Assembly: GCA_945877815.1 (NCBI GenBank)
Contig: CAMDWJ010000031.1
Location: forward strand, 1 to 48,935
Length of the DNA stretch: 48,935 nt
Source of the DNA: Caenispirillum bisanense
Lineage (GTDB): Bacteria > Pseudomonadota > Alphaproteobacteria > Rhodospirillales > UBA2165
Reading direction: 5' to 3'
The position numbers and the translations under genes were made by a program. Under the pieces are notes generated by a model. It had not been told where the DNA came from. It saw nothing but the letters and a program-made list of their open reading frames with translations, and ran no database searches. Below, one piece after another: positions 26,319 through 35,123 of the stretch (the stretch's first letter is position 1; each line of letters begins with the position of its first letter).

Positions 26319-27269
26319 ATGCGGTCCGGCATTGCCGCCTTGTTCGCCGCTGCCGCTGCTGCGATGTCGGTTACGTCAGGGCCGCATCCGGGATACGCCG
26401 CCGATTGGGTCGGCAAAGCCACCGAGCAGCAGCAGGCCCATTGTGCGGCGCTCGAAGAATTGTCGTTTCGCGGTCCGTGCCTGTTCACCTATTCGGTCCG
26501 CGGCCTCACCTTTCCCGACAAGGCGGAAGAGCCGGGCATCTTCACCAAAACTGCCCGCATGGGGATATTCAAACCGAAGGGCGAGGGGCCGTTCCCAGCG
26601 CTGCTTATTCTACATAGTTGTGCGGCCGTCGATTTCGATCCCGACCATATCCAAGCTTGGGTTAACCGAGCCGTGAAAGAAGGTTACGTTGCGTTCGTCG
26701 TCGACAGTTGGGGGCAACGCGGGATTCCCGAATTGTGCAGGACTAGCCCGCCCGGGTTCCTATCCAGTCATCTGTACGTGCGGGCGAGGGACGGCTACGA
26801 GGCGCTGGCGCATCTACGGAAGTTTTCGTTTGTCGATATCGCGCGTGTGGGTGCGGTGGGCTTTTCCAACGGCGGTCGCACGAGCTATATGCTCGGCAGC
26901 GCCCAAATGGCCCAGGCATTCTCACCGGACAAGCTGCGTTTCGCGGCGCTGGCAGCGGTCTACGGGCAATGCCTATTCATGCGCCCCGACGTCGACCGCC
27001 CGATACTGGCATTGCTGGGAGAATTGGACGAGGACGGCAATCCGCGCGATTGCGTCCCTCGCTTCAGAAGGTTGAAAGATCTCGGCATTCCGGTGGAATG
27101 GCATGTTTTCCCTAAGATCGGCCATGCCTGGGACTCGCCGAAATTCCGCATTCCTCAGCGATTGAGCTATCTTGGAAGTTCGGAGGTGCTCTTCGCCTAT
27201 GATGCAAATGTTGCCGAGGGGTCGCGCAATCGCGTTTTTGAATTCTTCGCACGCTATCTCAAAACGTAA
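26319..27269 (+). CDS. Secreted dienelactone-hydrolase family protein
   Basis: The 316-residue protein has a signal peptide (cleavage near GYAAD, about residue 28) and an alpha/beta hydrolase fold. The nucleophile elbow is GFSNGG with Ser183, followed by Asp237 (LGELDEDG) and His269 (KIGHAWD), giving a Ser-Asp-His triad; classic dienelactone hydrolases use Cys. A CxxG/C-rich N-terminal mature part may hold disulphides. AAGGG precedes the ATG. It is divergent from the SUMF1-like gene (153 bases between) and convergent with korB. Periplasmic esterase activity is a family-based guess. Confidence 0.83.
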   Translation: MRSGIAALFAAAAAAMSVTSGPHPGYAADWVGKATEQQQAHCAALEELSFRGPCLFTYSVRGLTFPDKAEEPGIFTKTARMGIFKPKGEGPFPALLILHSCAAVDFDPDHIQAWVNRAVKEGYVAFVVDSWGQRGIPELCRTSPPGFLSSHLYVRARDGYEALAHLRKFSFVDIARVGAVGFSNGGRTSYMLGSAQMAQAFSPDKLRFAALAAVYGQCLFMRPDVDRPILALLGELDEDGNPRDCVPRFRRLKDLGIPVEWHVFPKIGHAWDSPKFRIPQRLSYLGSSEVLFAYDANVAEGSRNRVFEFFARYLKT

Positions 27270-27290
27270 CGTGCGCGACGCAACTGCGAT

Positions 27291-28316
27291 CTATTCGATC
27301 GTCCAGGTTGGTCCGCGCCGCAGCAACGCGTTGAGGCTCGGCTTGGGCGCGGCGGCCTTGGCTTCGGCGATCTGGGCATGCAGGCCGTCTTCGTATGTCG
27401 GAGCGGGATTGCAATAGATCACGCCGATCGCCATCGGCAGGGCCGGAGGCTGCATGGAGCACAACATCGTTGCCAGCATTTTGCTGGTTTCGTCGTGCAC
27501 CAGGATATCGCCTTCGGTGATTCCGTTTTCGCCGACGGTCACAGACTCGATCTCGAAAGCACCGGGCTTAACCCGCAGGCCCTTTTTCTTGTCTTTGCCG
27601 TAGAGCAGCGGCTTGCCATGCTCGCACAGAATTTGATTGTCGGGCACCGCGTCCTTTTCGGTGAAGTAGTCGTAGACGCCGTCGTTATAGACGATGCAAT
27701 TCTGGAACACTTCGACGAAGGACGCGCCGATATGCGCTTGTGCGCGCTTGAAGACTTCGGGCAGATGCTTCTGGTTTGTATCGACGCCGCGCGCGACGAA
27801 GCGCGCGCCGCAACCGAGCGCAAACAGCGTCGGCGAGACCGGATTGTCGACCGAGCCCGCCGGAGTCGAAGGCGACTTGGTCCCGGTGCGCGAAGTCGGC
27901 GAATATTGGCCCTTGGTGAGGCCGTAGATCTCGTTGTTGAACAAGATGTACTGTAGATTAACGTTGCGGCGCAGGACGTGCAGCAGATGGTTGCCGCCGA
28001 TCGACAGCGCATCGCCGTCGCCCGAGATCACCCACACATCGAGTTCCGGATTGGCGATCTTGGTGCCCGTCGCGATCGCGGCGGCGCGGCCGTGGATCGT
28101 GTGGAAGCCGTAGGTCGCCATGTAATAGGGGAAGCGCGCGGCGCAACCGATGCCCGAGATGAACACGGTCTTGGCCGGATCGGCCTGCAACTCGGCCATG
28201 GTAACCTGCATCGCGCGGACGATGGCGTAGTCGCCGCAACCGGGGCACCAACGGACTTCCTGGTCCGAGGCGTAATCCTTGGCTTGCAGCTTTTCCGGGC
28301 GTGTTGCGACGTTCAT
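27291..28316 (-). CDS. korB: 2-oxoglutarate:ferredoxin oxidoreductase, beta subunit
   Basis: KorB binds thiamine pyrophosphate and an iron-sulfur cluster, decarboxylating 2-oxoglutarate to succinyl-CoA with ferredoxin as electron acceptor. The 341-residue protein shows CPGCGDY (Cys24, Cys27), ISGIGCAAR (Cys58) and the TPP motif from SGDGDALSIGG to FNNEIYGLTKGQ. A further cysteine in LGCGARF may complete the cluster. It follows korA by 25 bases on the same strand. Other 2-oxoacid substrates cannot be excluded, but the sequence is KorB-like. Confidence 0.92.
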   Translation of the reverse strand: MNVATRPEKLQAKDYASDQEVRWCPGCGDYAIVRAMQVTMAELQADPAKTVFISGIGCAARFPYYMATYGFHTIHGRAAAIATGTKIANPELDVWVISGDGDALSIGGNHLLHVLRRNVNLQYILFNNEIYGLTKGQYSPTSRTGTKSPSTPAGSVDNPVSPTLFALGCGARFVARGVDTNQKHLPEVFKRAQAHIGASFVEVFQNCIVYNDGVYDYFTEKDAVPDNQILCEHGKPLLYGKDKKKGLRVKPGAFEIESVTVGENGITEGDILVHDETSKMLATMLCSMQPPALPMAIGVIYCNPAPTYEDGLHAQIAEAKAAAPKPSLNALLRRGPTWTIE

Positions 28317-28341
28317 GTGCCAATCCTAAATTATCGGCCTA

Positions 28342-30204
28342 CTATTGGCCCAGTTGTCCGTTGATGCCGTCTTCGATCTCGGAGATCTTGAACGGCTGAC
28401 CGGATACCTTGTTGAGACCGACCGCAGGCACAAGGAACTTGTCGCGCAGCACGGTGATGAGCTGACCCGTATTCATCTCGGGTACCAGTACCTTCTTGTA
28501 GTTTTTCAACAACGGGCCGAGGTTTTTCGGCATCGGCCAGATGTGACGTAGATGGACATGGCTCACATCCTTGCCCGCGGCGCGCATGCGCGTGACGGCA
28601 CGGCTGATCGGCCCAAAAGTCGAACCCCAGCCGACGACCACAAGTTCGCCGCTTTCCTTGCCGATCTCCACGGTCTGGTCGGGAATGTCGTTGGCAATGC
28701 CGTCGATCTTGGCCTTGCGGACGTCTGTCATCTTCTGGTGGTTGTCGGCTTCGTAGCTGATGTCGCCCGAATTGTAGTTCTTCTCGATGCCGCCGATACG
28801 GTGCTCGAGACCATCCGTGCCGGGCTTCGCCCAGACGCGCGCCAGGGTCTTGTCGTCGCGCAAGAACGGATGGAAGCCATCGGGATCGGTGCGGAACGCG
28901 ACCGGGAACTTCGGTAACGTGTCCACATCGGGGATCGCCCAGGGTTCCGACGCGTTCGCCATATAGCCATCGGCCAGCAGGATCACGGGCGTCATGTATT
29001 TTGTGGCTAGGCGCACGGCTTCGATCGCGGTGTAGAAGCAATCTGACGGCGAATTCGCGGCAACCACCACCAGCGGGCTGTCGGCATTGCGGCCGTAGAC
29101 CGATTGGTACAGATCCGATTGTTCGGTTTTGGTCGGCAGACCGGTCGAGGGACCGGCGCGCTGCACATTGACGATGATGAGCGGCAATTCGACAGCGAGC
29201 GCCAACCCGATCGCTTCCATTTTCAAGGCGACGCCGGGCCCAGAGCTTGCCGTCACGCCGAGATTCCCGGCGTAGGAGGCGCCGAGCGCCACGCAGCAAG
29301 CGGCGATTTCGTCCTCGGCCTGGAAGGTCACGACGTCGAACGCCTTGAGGCGCGACAGCGTGTGCAGCAACGACGAAGCCGGTGTGATCGGATAGCCGGC
29401 GAAGGTCATATTCAGCTCGGCCGATTGCGCGCCCTGCACGAGGCCGTAGGCGAGGCCTTCGATGCCGGTCACCGTGCGATAGAGGCCGGCTTTGATCTTG
29501 GCCGGCAGGACGCTATAGGACTGTTCGCCCGACAGCTCGGTGGTCTCGCCGTAGGAATGGCCGGCATTGACGGCGGCGATGTTGGAATTGGCGATTTCGG
29601 GGCGCTTGGCGAAACGGCCGGCGAGCCAATCGTTGGTGGGCTTGCGGTCACGGTCATAGAGCCAATAGACAAGGCCGAGCGCCCACATGTTTTTGCAGCG
29701 CACGGCTTCTTTTTGCGACAACCCGAACGGTTTAACCGATTCGAGGGTTGCCTTGGTGATATCGATCGAGACGAGGCGATAGGCGTCGAGTGAGCCGTCT
29801 TCAAGCGGGTTGGTCGTGAAGCCGGCCTTCTTCAGATTGCGGTCGGTGAAGGCGCCGGAATCGGCAATGATCAGGGCGCCCTTGTTTAGATCCTTCAGAT
29901 GGACAGTCAGCGCGGCGGGGTTGAACGCCACTAGGACGTCGGGCTGATCGCCGGCGGTGCGGATTTCGCGGCTGCCGAAATGGATCTGGAAGGACGAGAC
30001 GCCGAACGTCGTGCCGGTAGGCGCGCGGATCTCAGCGGGGAAGTCGGGAAAGGTTGCGAGGTCGTTGCCGGCCAGCGCAGTCGTCAGCGTGAACTGTCCG
30101 CCGGTGATCTGCACGCCATCGCCGGAATCGCCAGCGAACCGCACCACGACATCTTCGACTTCCTCGCGCGCGCTCTTAGAGGCGACGGTTGCCGAACCTT
30201 CCAT
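28342..30204 (-). CDS. korA: 2-oxoglutarate:ferredoxin oxidoreductase, fused gamma-alpha subunit
   Basis: The 620-residue protein joins a gamma domain (from VVRFAGDSGDGVQITGGQF, about 15-190) to an alpha domain (from YPITPASSLL, about 230 onward), the layout of the two-subunit enzymes. GVTASSGPGVALKMEAIGLA and NVQRAGPSTGLPTKTEQSDL are typical alpha blocks. ATG at 30204 has AGGAG eight bases upstream; a GTG at 30213 is too close to it. With korB it forms a two-gene operon; no ferredoxin gene is adjacent. Confidence 0.92.
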   Translation of the reverse strand: MEGSATVASKSAREEVEDVVVRFAGDSGDGVQITGGQFTLTTALAGNDLATFPDFPAEIRAPTGTTFGVSSFQIHFGSREIRTAGDQPDVLVAFNPAALTVHLKDLNKGALIIADSGAFTDRNLKKAGFTTNPLEDGSLDAYRLVSIDITKATLESVKPFGLSQKEAVRCKNMWALGLVYWLYDRDRKPTNDWLAGRFAKRPEIANSNIAAVNAGHSYGETTELSGEQSYSVLPAKIKAGLYRTVTGIEGLAYGLVQGAQSAELNMTFAGYPITPASSLLHTLSRLKAFDVVTFQAEDEIAACCVALGASYAGNLGVTASSGPGVALKMEAIGLALAVELPLIIVNVQRAGPSTGLPTKTEQSDLYQSVYGRNADSPLVVVAANSPSDCFYTAIEAVRLATKYMTPVILLADGYMANASEPWAIPDVDTLPKFPVAFRTDPDGFHPFLRDDKTLARVWAKPGTDGLEHRIGGIEKNYNSGDISYEADNHQKMTDVRKAKIDGIANDIPDQTVEIGKESGELVVVGWGSTFGPISRAVTRMRAAGKDVSHVHLRHIWPMPKNLGPLLKNYKKVLVPEMNTGQLITVLRDKFLVPAVGLNKVSGQPFKISEIEDGINGQLGQ

Positions 30205-30284
30205 ATTCGTCACTCCTGCCCAACTCGGGGGCTATGTCCCACAACCCGTCTGCACCGCATGCTCCGACCGGCGTCTTTGCCGTC

Positions 30285-30312
30285 TCTATACTTCGAATTT
30301 GTGGAGTTGCAA
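30285..30312 (-). promoter_or_regulatory. Promoter of korAB
   Basis: On the minus strand TTGCAA (30307-30312) and TATAGA (30285-30290) are separated by 16 bases. This puts the start about 73 bases before the korA ATG. The rest of the 249-base gap between korA and rppH shows no convincing terminator or gene. Confidence 0.42.
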
Positions 30313-30453
30313 TGAGGATTTCCGCGTTTTCGAGCGTACTCTCAAATTGTATGATCGGCACGCATACGATAACAACGGGGCTGGAGCGTCAAGTCACAAA
30401 ATTAGTAAGTCTTTTCATGATTCACGCGCAATGAAGCCCCGCGATTCCGCATT

Positions 30454-30957
30454 TTATTTTGCGTTGCGAAAATGAGCGATGACGGATGCGAATTCGATCA
30501 GCAGCGAACGGTAAATATCGCGCTTGAAGGAAGCCGCCAGGTTGGGCAACTCGTCAACCGCGACCCATCGCCAGGCGTCGAATTCCGGGTGTTTCACCCG
30601 GGTGGGATCGATGTCCGTATCGCTGCCCTGAAATTCGAGCGCGAACCATTTTTGCGTCTGGCCGCGATATTTCCCACCCCAGGTCGTGGGCACGATTTCC
30701 ATGGGCAGATCATAGGACAGCCAATCGCGGGTTTCCGCGAGGATGCGCGCCTGAGCTGTACCGATTTCCTCTTCCAGCTCGCGCAGCGCCGTTTCGGCGG
30801 GTGATTCGCCCTTGTCGATCCCACCCTGTGGCATCTGCCATGCCTGGGGCGTGTCGATGCGCCGGCCAACCCAGGCCTCGCCCTGTTTGTTTAAAAGCAT
30901 GATGCCGACGCACCGACGGTACGGCAGGCGCGCAATATCACTCTTGTCCATCTTCAT
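30454..30957 (-). CDS. rppH: RNA 5' pyrophosphohydrolase (Nudix)
   Basis: RppH removes pyrophosphate from the 5' end of transcripts and so starts RNA decay. The 167-residue protein begins with the family block YRRCVGIMLLNKQGEAWVGR and carries a complete Nudix box: GGIDKGES, then RELEEEIGT. WQMPQGG and the C-terminal WRWVAVDELP also match. Its ATG overlaps the stop of the preceding polysaccharide-deacetylase-like gene (ATGA), making it the end of the gpmI-envC-ctpA-yibQ-like-rppH operon. Confidence 0.93.
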   Translation of the reverse strand: MKMDKSDIARLPYRRCVGIMLLNKQGEAWVGRRIDTPQAWQMPQGGIDKGESPAETALRELEEEIGTAQARILAETRDWLSYDLPMEIVPTTWGGKYRGQTQKWFALEFQGSDTDIDPTRVKHPEFDAWRWVAVDELPNLAASFKRDIYRSLLIEFASVIAHFRNAK

Positions 30958-32435
30958 TTCTTGGCCGCCCCTTTAGGTGCAGCCGCCGCCGCAGGGGCGG
31001 GAGCCGCAGCCTGCACCATTGCGGATACCGGGGCGAGGGTGATTTCCTTCAAGCTCAGCGATTGCATCCACATTGACAGACGCGCGAGCGTGATCGGATA
31101 GGCCTCCGCGATCGCCACGGCGCGCCCCTTTTCGCGCGCGATCTTTTCAAGCTCGTTGATCTGCGAATCAATGGCGGCGGCGCTGAGGTTGCTATCGAGC
31201 TTGAGATCGACGCGCGTCACCGGCAGGCCGATCTCCTGCGCGACGGCGAAGCTGCGGTCTTCGGTCCCGGAAGGCGCATTGACGAACAACAGTCCGCGCT
31301 TTTTGAGCTCTTCTAATGCCGGGCGCAGCGCTGCGTCGGAGGCCGCGAATTTCGATCCCATGATCTGGACCACACCGACATAGCCGATCGCAGATGCCAG
31401 CACTTGATGCATGCGCGCGATGTTCTGGACGGCATCGAAATCGGTCAGCAAGGCCATCGGTCCAGGGTCAGACACCGGAAAATCGTTTGGTTCCATCGGC
31501 AGATGCAGCAATGCCTCATGCCCGTTCGAGCGGCCGAGGCCGACCCATTCTTCGAGATTGCGTGTGTGCGGATCGAAGGCGAGGGTGATCCCGCCAGCCA
31601 TCTGGCTGATCGCGGCAAGTGTGGCGGCGCGGCTCAGGCCGAGTCCCGTTATGATGATCGCGACGCGCGGCTTGTCGGGCGGGCCATCGAAGGGGCGGGC
31701 GTAGGCTTTCCACACGCCCTGGCTGCCGCGCGCCCGCGGCAAGGTGCCGGCTTCGGTGGTTTCCGTGTAGTTCGGATCAGGGGCGGACAGCGGTTTTCCG
31801 GCCGGCAGAACCGGTATCTCGCGGTAGGCCGCAGCGGTGGCGGCCGGCGTTACCAAGCCGGCGGTTTCGACCGGTGCGGGAGCGGCACCCTTTCCCTTGG
31901 CGCCTTTTGCCGGCGCGGGAGCCGCTGTGGTGGATTGGGGTTGGGCCGTTGCCGTACCGGTGCCCGAGCCTTGCGGCATCGCAGGGGACGGCGTCATGGC
32001 CGTCGGTGGCGAGGCCGGCATTTGCGAGGACGGTGCGGATGCGGTTTCCTCCGAGGCGGCTCCCAACAAGGCGGCGGCTTGTCCGCTGCCTTGTTGGGCG
32101 AGTTCCTCGCTACTCAGCATGCGCCGCCCGCGCGCGATGGTCATGGTCGTGCCGTCCTCGGCCAAAGTGGCTGCGGCGGGCGCATCGGCAGCGATTTCGT
32201 CGTCGCCGCCACCCGAAAACAGGAAGAAATAACCTCCGGCGGAGATCCCGAGCAAGAGAACGACGGCAACGGCAATGATCGCGATCAGACGTCCGCGACC
32301 GCCGCCACTGCCCTCTTCTTCTTCGTCATCGCCAAGCGCGTCCGCATCGACGTCTTCCTCGGCGGCGACGGCAGGTGCGTCGTCGAGATCGTCGTCGTCA
32401 TCGTCATCGTCATCATCGAGTTTCTTATTCGCCAT
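30954..32435 (-). CDS. Divergent polysaccharide deacetylase family protein (YibQ-like)
   Basis: The 493-residue protein starts with an Asp-rich tail (LDDDDDDDDDDLDD near residue 5, encoded by a GAY codon repeat at about 32388-32420), then a membrane segment (about 52-72). A long Ala/Pro/Thr linker (to about 215) leads to a C-terminal divergent deacetylase domain (PRVAIIITGLGLSRAATLAAI onward). This matches pfam04748, called YibQ in E. coli, where it also follows gpmI and envC. The role, probably in peptidoglycan metabolism, is unproven. It lies 22 bases after ctpA and overlaps rppH. Confidence 0.87.
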   Translation of the reverse strand: MANKKLDDDDDDDDDDLDDAPAVAAEEDVDADALGDDEEEEGSGGGRGRLIAIIAVAVVLLLGISAGGYFFLFSGGGDDEIAADAPAAATLAEDGTTMTIARGRRMLSSEELAQQGSGQAAALLGAASEETASAPSSQMPASPPTAMTPSPAMPQGSGTGTATAQPQSTTAAPAPAKGAKGKGAAPAPVETAGLVTPAATAAAYREIPVLPAGKPLSAPDPNYTETTEAGTLPRARGSQGVWKAYARPFDGPPDKPRVAIIITGLGLSRAATLAAISQMAGGITLAFDPHTRNLEEWVGLGRSNGHEALLHLPMEPNDFPVSDPGPMALLTDFDAVQNIARMHQVLASAIGYVGVVQIMGSKFAASDAALRPALEELKKRGLLFVNAPSGTEDRSFAVAQEIGLPVTRVDLKLDSNLSAAAIDSQINELEKIAREKGRAVAIAEAYPITLARLSMWMQSLSLKEITLAPVSAMVQAAAPAPAAAAAPKGAAKK

Positions 32436-32457
32436 GCGACCGGAACCCGTCGGACAT

Positions 32458-33807
32458 TCAGCCTTTCAGCCGTCCGTTGAACATGGCCACGCCGCGCAGG
32501 ATATCGAGTGCGCGTTGCAGCTGGTAATCCTGTTCGGCTTGCGCGGTCGGTCCTTCCGTCGGGACGAGCGTCTTTTCCTCGTCCTTCTTTTCCGGCGCCA
32601 CTTTGGTGGCATCGGGCTGTTGCTCGCCGAGCGAGGTCGGGCGTTCGATCGCGCCCTTCAGATCCGACTCGCGCCGACGCTGTTGGGTCTGCTTAACGCT
32701 TTCGACGCGGGCCTGTTCGACCGAGATGTCGGGCTCGATGCCGGTTTTCTGGATCGAACGTCCGGACGGCGTGTAATAAAGCGCCGTCGTCAGCCGCATC
32801 GCGCCGTACTGGCCGAGCGGCCGGATGGTCTGCACCGAACCTTTGCCGAACGACGTGGTGCCCAGCACGACGGCGCGTTTGTGGTCCTGCAAGGCGCCGG
32901 CGACGATCTCGGAGGCCGAGGCCGAACCGCCATTTATCAGCACGATGATCGGCTTTCCCTTGGCGAGATCGCCGGGTCGCGCGTTGAAGCGCTGCTGGTC
33001 TTCCTTGGCGCGGCTGCGGGTCGAGACGATCTCGCCTTGTTCGAGGAAGGCGTCCGATACTGCGACCGCCTGATCGAGCAGGCCGCCCGGATTGTTGCGC
33101 AGATCGAGGATGACGCCCTTGAACTTGTCGCCCAGCTGGGTGGTCATTTTCGTCATTTCGGCCTTCAACCCGTCGGCCGTGGGCTGGCTGAAGGACGAAA
33201 TACGGACATAGGCGATATCATTGCCTTCGATGCGCGAGCGGACGGTTTTGATCGGAATCACCGCGCGGGTGAGCGAGACGTCGAAGGGTTCCTTGCCTTC
33301 GCGAAGGACGGTTAGCTTGATATCGGTGCCGACCTTGCCGCGCATCATTTCAACGGCGTCGTTTAGGCTCATGCCCTGAATCTGCTTGCCGTCGAGATGG
33401 GTGATGAAATCGCCGGGCTGCAAGCCGCCGCGCTGGGCCGGCGTATCGTCGATGGGCGAGACGACCTTGATGACGCCGTTCTCCATCGATACTTCGATAC
33501 CAAGCCCACCGAAATTGCCGCGGGTCTGGACCTGCATGTCCTTGTAGCTTTTGGCATTCATGTAGCTCGAATGCGGATCGAGCGATGTGAGCATGCCGGT
33601 GATGGCGGCCTCGATCAGGGCTTCGTCGCCGACTTCGTCGACGTAATTTGCGCGCACCTGTTCGAAAACGTCGCCGAATAGATTCAGCAATCGGTAGGTG
33701 GCTTCCTCGTTCTTCTTCTCGGCAACGGCCGGTTTATCGGCCGCGTAACCGGCTCCGGACGTCAGAAGAAACGCGGTCGCCGCCGCCGTCCACAACACCT
33801 TTCTCAT
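32458..33807 (-). CDS. ctpA: C-terminal processing peptidase (S41, periplasmic)
   Basis: Carboxy-terminal processing proteases cut periplasmic and envelope proteins, including peptidoglycan hydrolases. The 449-residue protein has a signal peptide (MRKVLWTAAATAFLLTSGAG), a PDZ domain (about 85-170, with GLGIEVSMENGVIKVVSPI) and the S41 catalytic core: INGGSASASEIVAGAL with the nucleophilic serine and GTTSFGKGSVQT with the lysine of the Ser-Lys dyad. The ATG overlaps the envC stop (ATGA). A Lys/Glu-rich tail follows the core. Confidence 0.93.
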   Translation of the reverse strand: MRKVLWTAAATAFLLTSGAGYAADKPAVAEKKNEEATYRLLNLFGDVFEQVRANYVDEVGDEALIEAAITGMLTSLDPHSSYMNAKSYKDMQVQTRGNFGGLGIEVSMENGVIKVVSPIDDTPAQRGGLQPGDFITHLDGKQIQGMSLNDAVEMMRGKVGTDIKLTVLREGKEPFDVSLTRAVIPIKTVRSRIEGNDIAYVRISSFSQPTADGLKAEMTKMTTQLGDKFKGVILDLRNNPGGLLDQAVAVSDAFLEQGEIVSTRSRAKEDQQRFNARPGDLAKGKPIIVLINGGSASASEIVAGALQDHKRAVVLGTTSFGKGSVQTIRPLGQYGAMRLTTALYYTPSGRSIQKTGIEPDISVEQARVESVKQTQQRRRESDLKGAIERPTSLGEQQPDATKVAPEKKDEEKTLVPTEGPTAQAEQDYQLQRALDILRGVAMFNGRLKG

Positions 33808-35123
33808 CCGTTTGCCTTACCTTTTCGAGCTGCCAGCCACGGCAGAGGGTTAATTGGCTGTCCGTTGCGCCTCAATTCGACATAGAGCGAAGGTGGTGCG
33901 TCCGCCGCCGGTGACATGGTTCCGACCGGTTCGCCGGACAGCAAAATCTGTCCGACTTCGGCATCGATGCGGTCCATTCCGGCCAGGAGGGTATGATATC
34001 CCTCGCTGTGTTCAATGATCAAGAGTAGCCCATACGCGCGGAAAGGGCCCGCAAATACCACTTTCCCATCATAAGGTGCGACCACCTGGGCGCCGGCCCG
34101 GGTCTCGATATCGATGCCTTTTCGGCTGATTCCTGTGGACATAGGCTCGCCGTAATGCCCGGAAATGCGTCCGACGGCGGGCATCGGCAGATCGCCGCGC
34201 GCATCGCTCATCCGACGCGGCGCGAAGGGGGCGGCGCTGGCAAGCGTACTTTTGGGCTCGGATTTAGCCGCCTTTGGGGCGGCATCCTGGCGCCTGGCGA
34301 GTGCCGGTTCGGCCTTGGCGGCCAATGAGGCCGCCTGGGTGGCGGCGGCAGAAGCGGCTTTGGCGGCGGCCTTGGCTTCCTCCTCGCGGTGGGTGCGTTC
34401 GGCGTCCAGCTTGTCGAACAATTCACGCAGCCCTTCGGCTTCGCGGCCCAGCCGATCCATCCGTGCCGTTTCGGCTTGCCGCTCGGCGAGGGTTTCGCGC
34501 CGCGCGGCATTCACCGAGGCGAGCTGTTTCTCAAGCTCGCCGCGTTCGTTGCGCAGGCTGACGCCGGCCGCGGCGAGCTCCTTGCGTCGATCGGCGATGG
34601 CAGCGCGCGTATCGGCAAGCGATTCGATCTCGCCGCGCAGCGAGATAGCGCGTCCTTCGATCTGGGGCACCACGCCGCGCAGGACGATGGCAGCGCGCAC
34701 AATATCTGACGGTTCGGTCGGATAGGCGATGACTGCCTCGGGTGGCAGGCGGGACATGCGCTGCAAGGCGGTCAGAAGTTGTCCGTAGGTGCGTCGCCCA
34801 TCCACTAGTGCCGCGCGCTTTTGCTGTTCGGAGGTATCGAGGATGGCGATCTCGTCTTCGATGTCGTGCATGCGTTGTTCGATCTCGCGGATGGATTTCG
34901 CCATCTCGACCCGCGCGTGGGTGACATCGGTGATCGCCTGGCCCAGCGATTTCGCGCGCTCGTCCAGAACCTCGGATTTCTTTTTGCCGGCTCGGATTTC
35001 CTTCTCAATCTCCTGGAGGCGCTTGCCGGTATCTTGAGCATTGGCGGCGCGGACAAGAGGTAGGAGCAGCCCCGCGCAGAGCAGGAGAACGAGCGTGCAA
35101 TGGCGCCCGTCAGGCTGTCGCAT
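33804..35123 (-). CDS. envC: Murein hydrolase activator EnvC-like
   Basis: The 439-residue protein has a signal peptide (cleavage near ANAQD, about residue 29), a long coiled coil (about 30-250), an Ala/Lys-rich linker and a C-terminal LytM (M23) domain. The LytM domain reads ISRKGIDIETRAG where active enzymes have H-x-G-x-D, and TLLAGMD where they have an H-L pair, so zinc ligands are lost. That is the signature of EnvC-type activators, which switch on amidases under FtsEX control. ftsEX is in the same window. Its ATG overlaps the gpmI stop by one base. Confidence 0.88.
   Translation of the reverse strand: MRQPDGRHCTLVLLLCAGLLLPLVRAANAQDTGKRLQEIEKEIRAGKKKSEVLDERAKSLGQAITDVTHARVEMAKSIREIEQRMHDIEDEIAILDTSEQQKRAALVDGRRTYGQLLTALQRMSRLPPEAVIAYPTEPSDIVRAAIVLRGVVPQIEGRAISLRGEIESLADTRAAIADRRKELAAAGVSLRNERGELEKQLASVNAARRETLAERQAETARMDRLGREAEGLRELFDKLDAERTHREEEAKAAAKAASAAATQAASLAAKAEPALARRQDAAPKAAKSEPKSTLASAAPFAPRRMSDARGDLPMPAVGRISGHYGEPMSTGISRKGIDIETRAGAQVVAPYDGKVVFAGPFRAYGLLLIIEHSEGYHTLLAGMDRIDAEVGQILLSGEPVGTMSPAADAPPSLYVELRRNGQPINPLPWLAARKGKANG

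Noticed and set aside
30214-30453. A small gene or terminator between korA and rppH
   Set aside because: No frame has a ribosome binding site or recognisable product, and no stem with a U-run follows rppH.
31404-32480. Long open frame on the plus strand opposite the YibQ-like gene
   Set aside because: It is a by-product of high GC and the repetitive Asp/Ala codons of the real gene; the translation has no family features.
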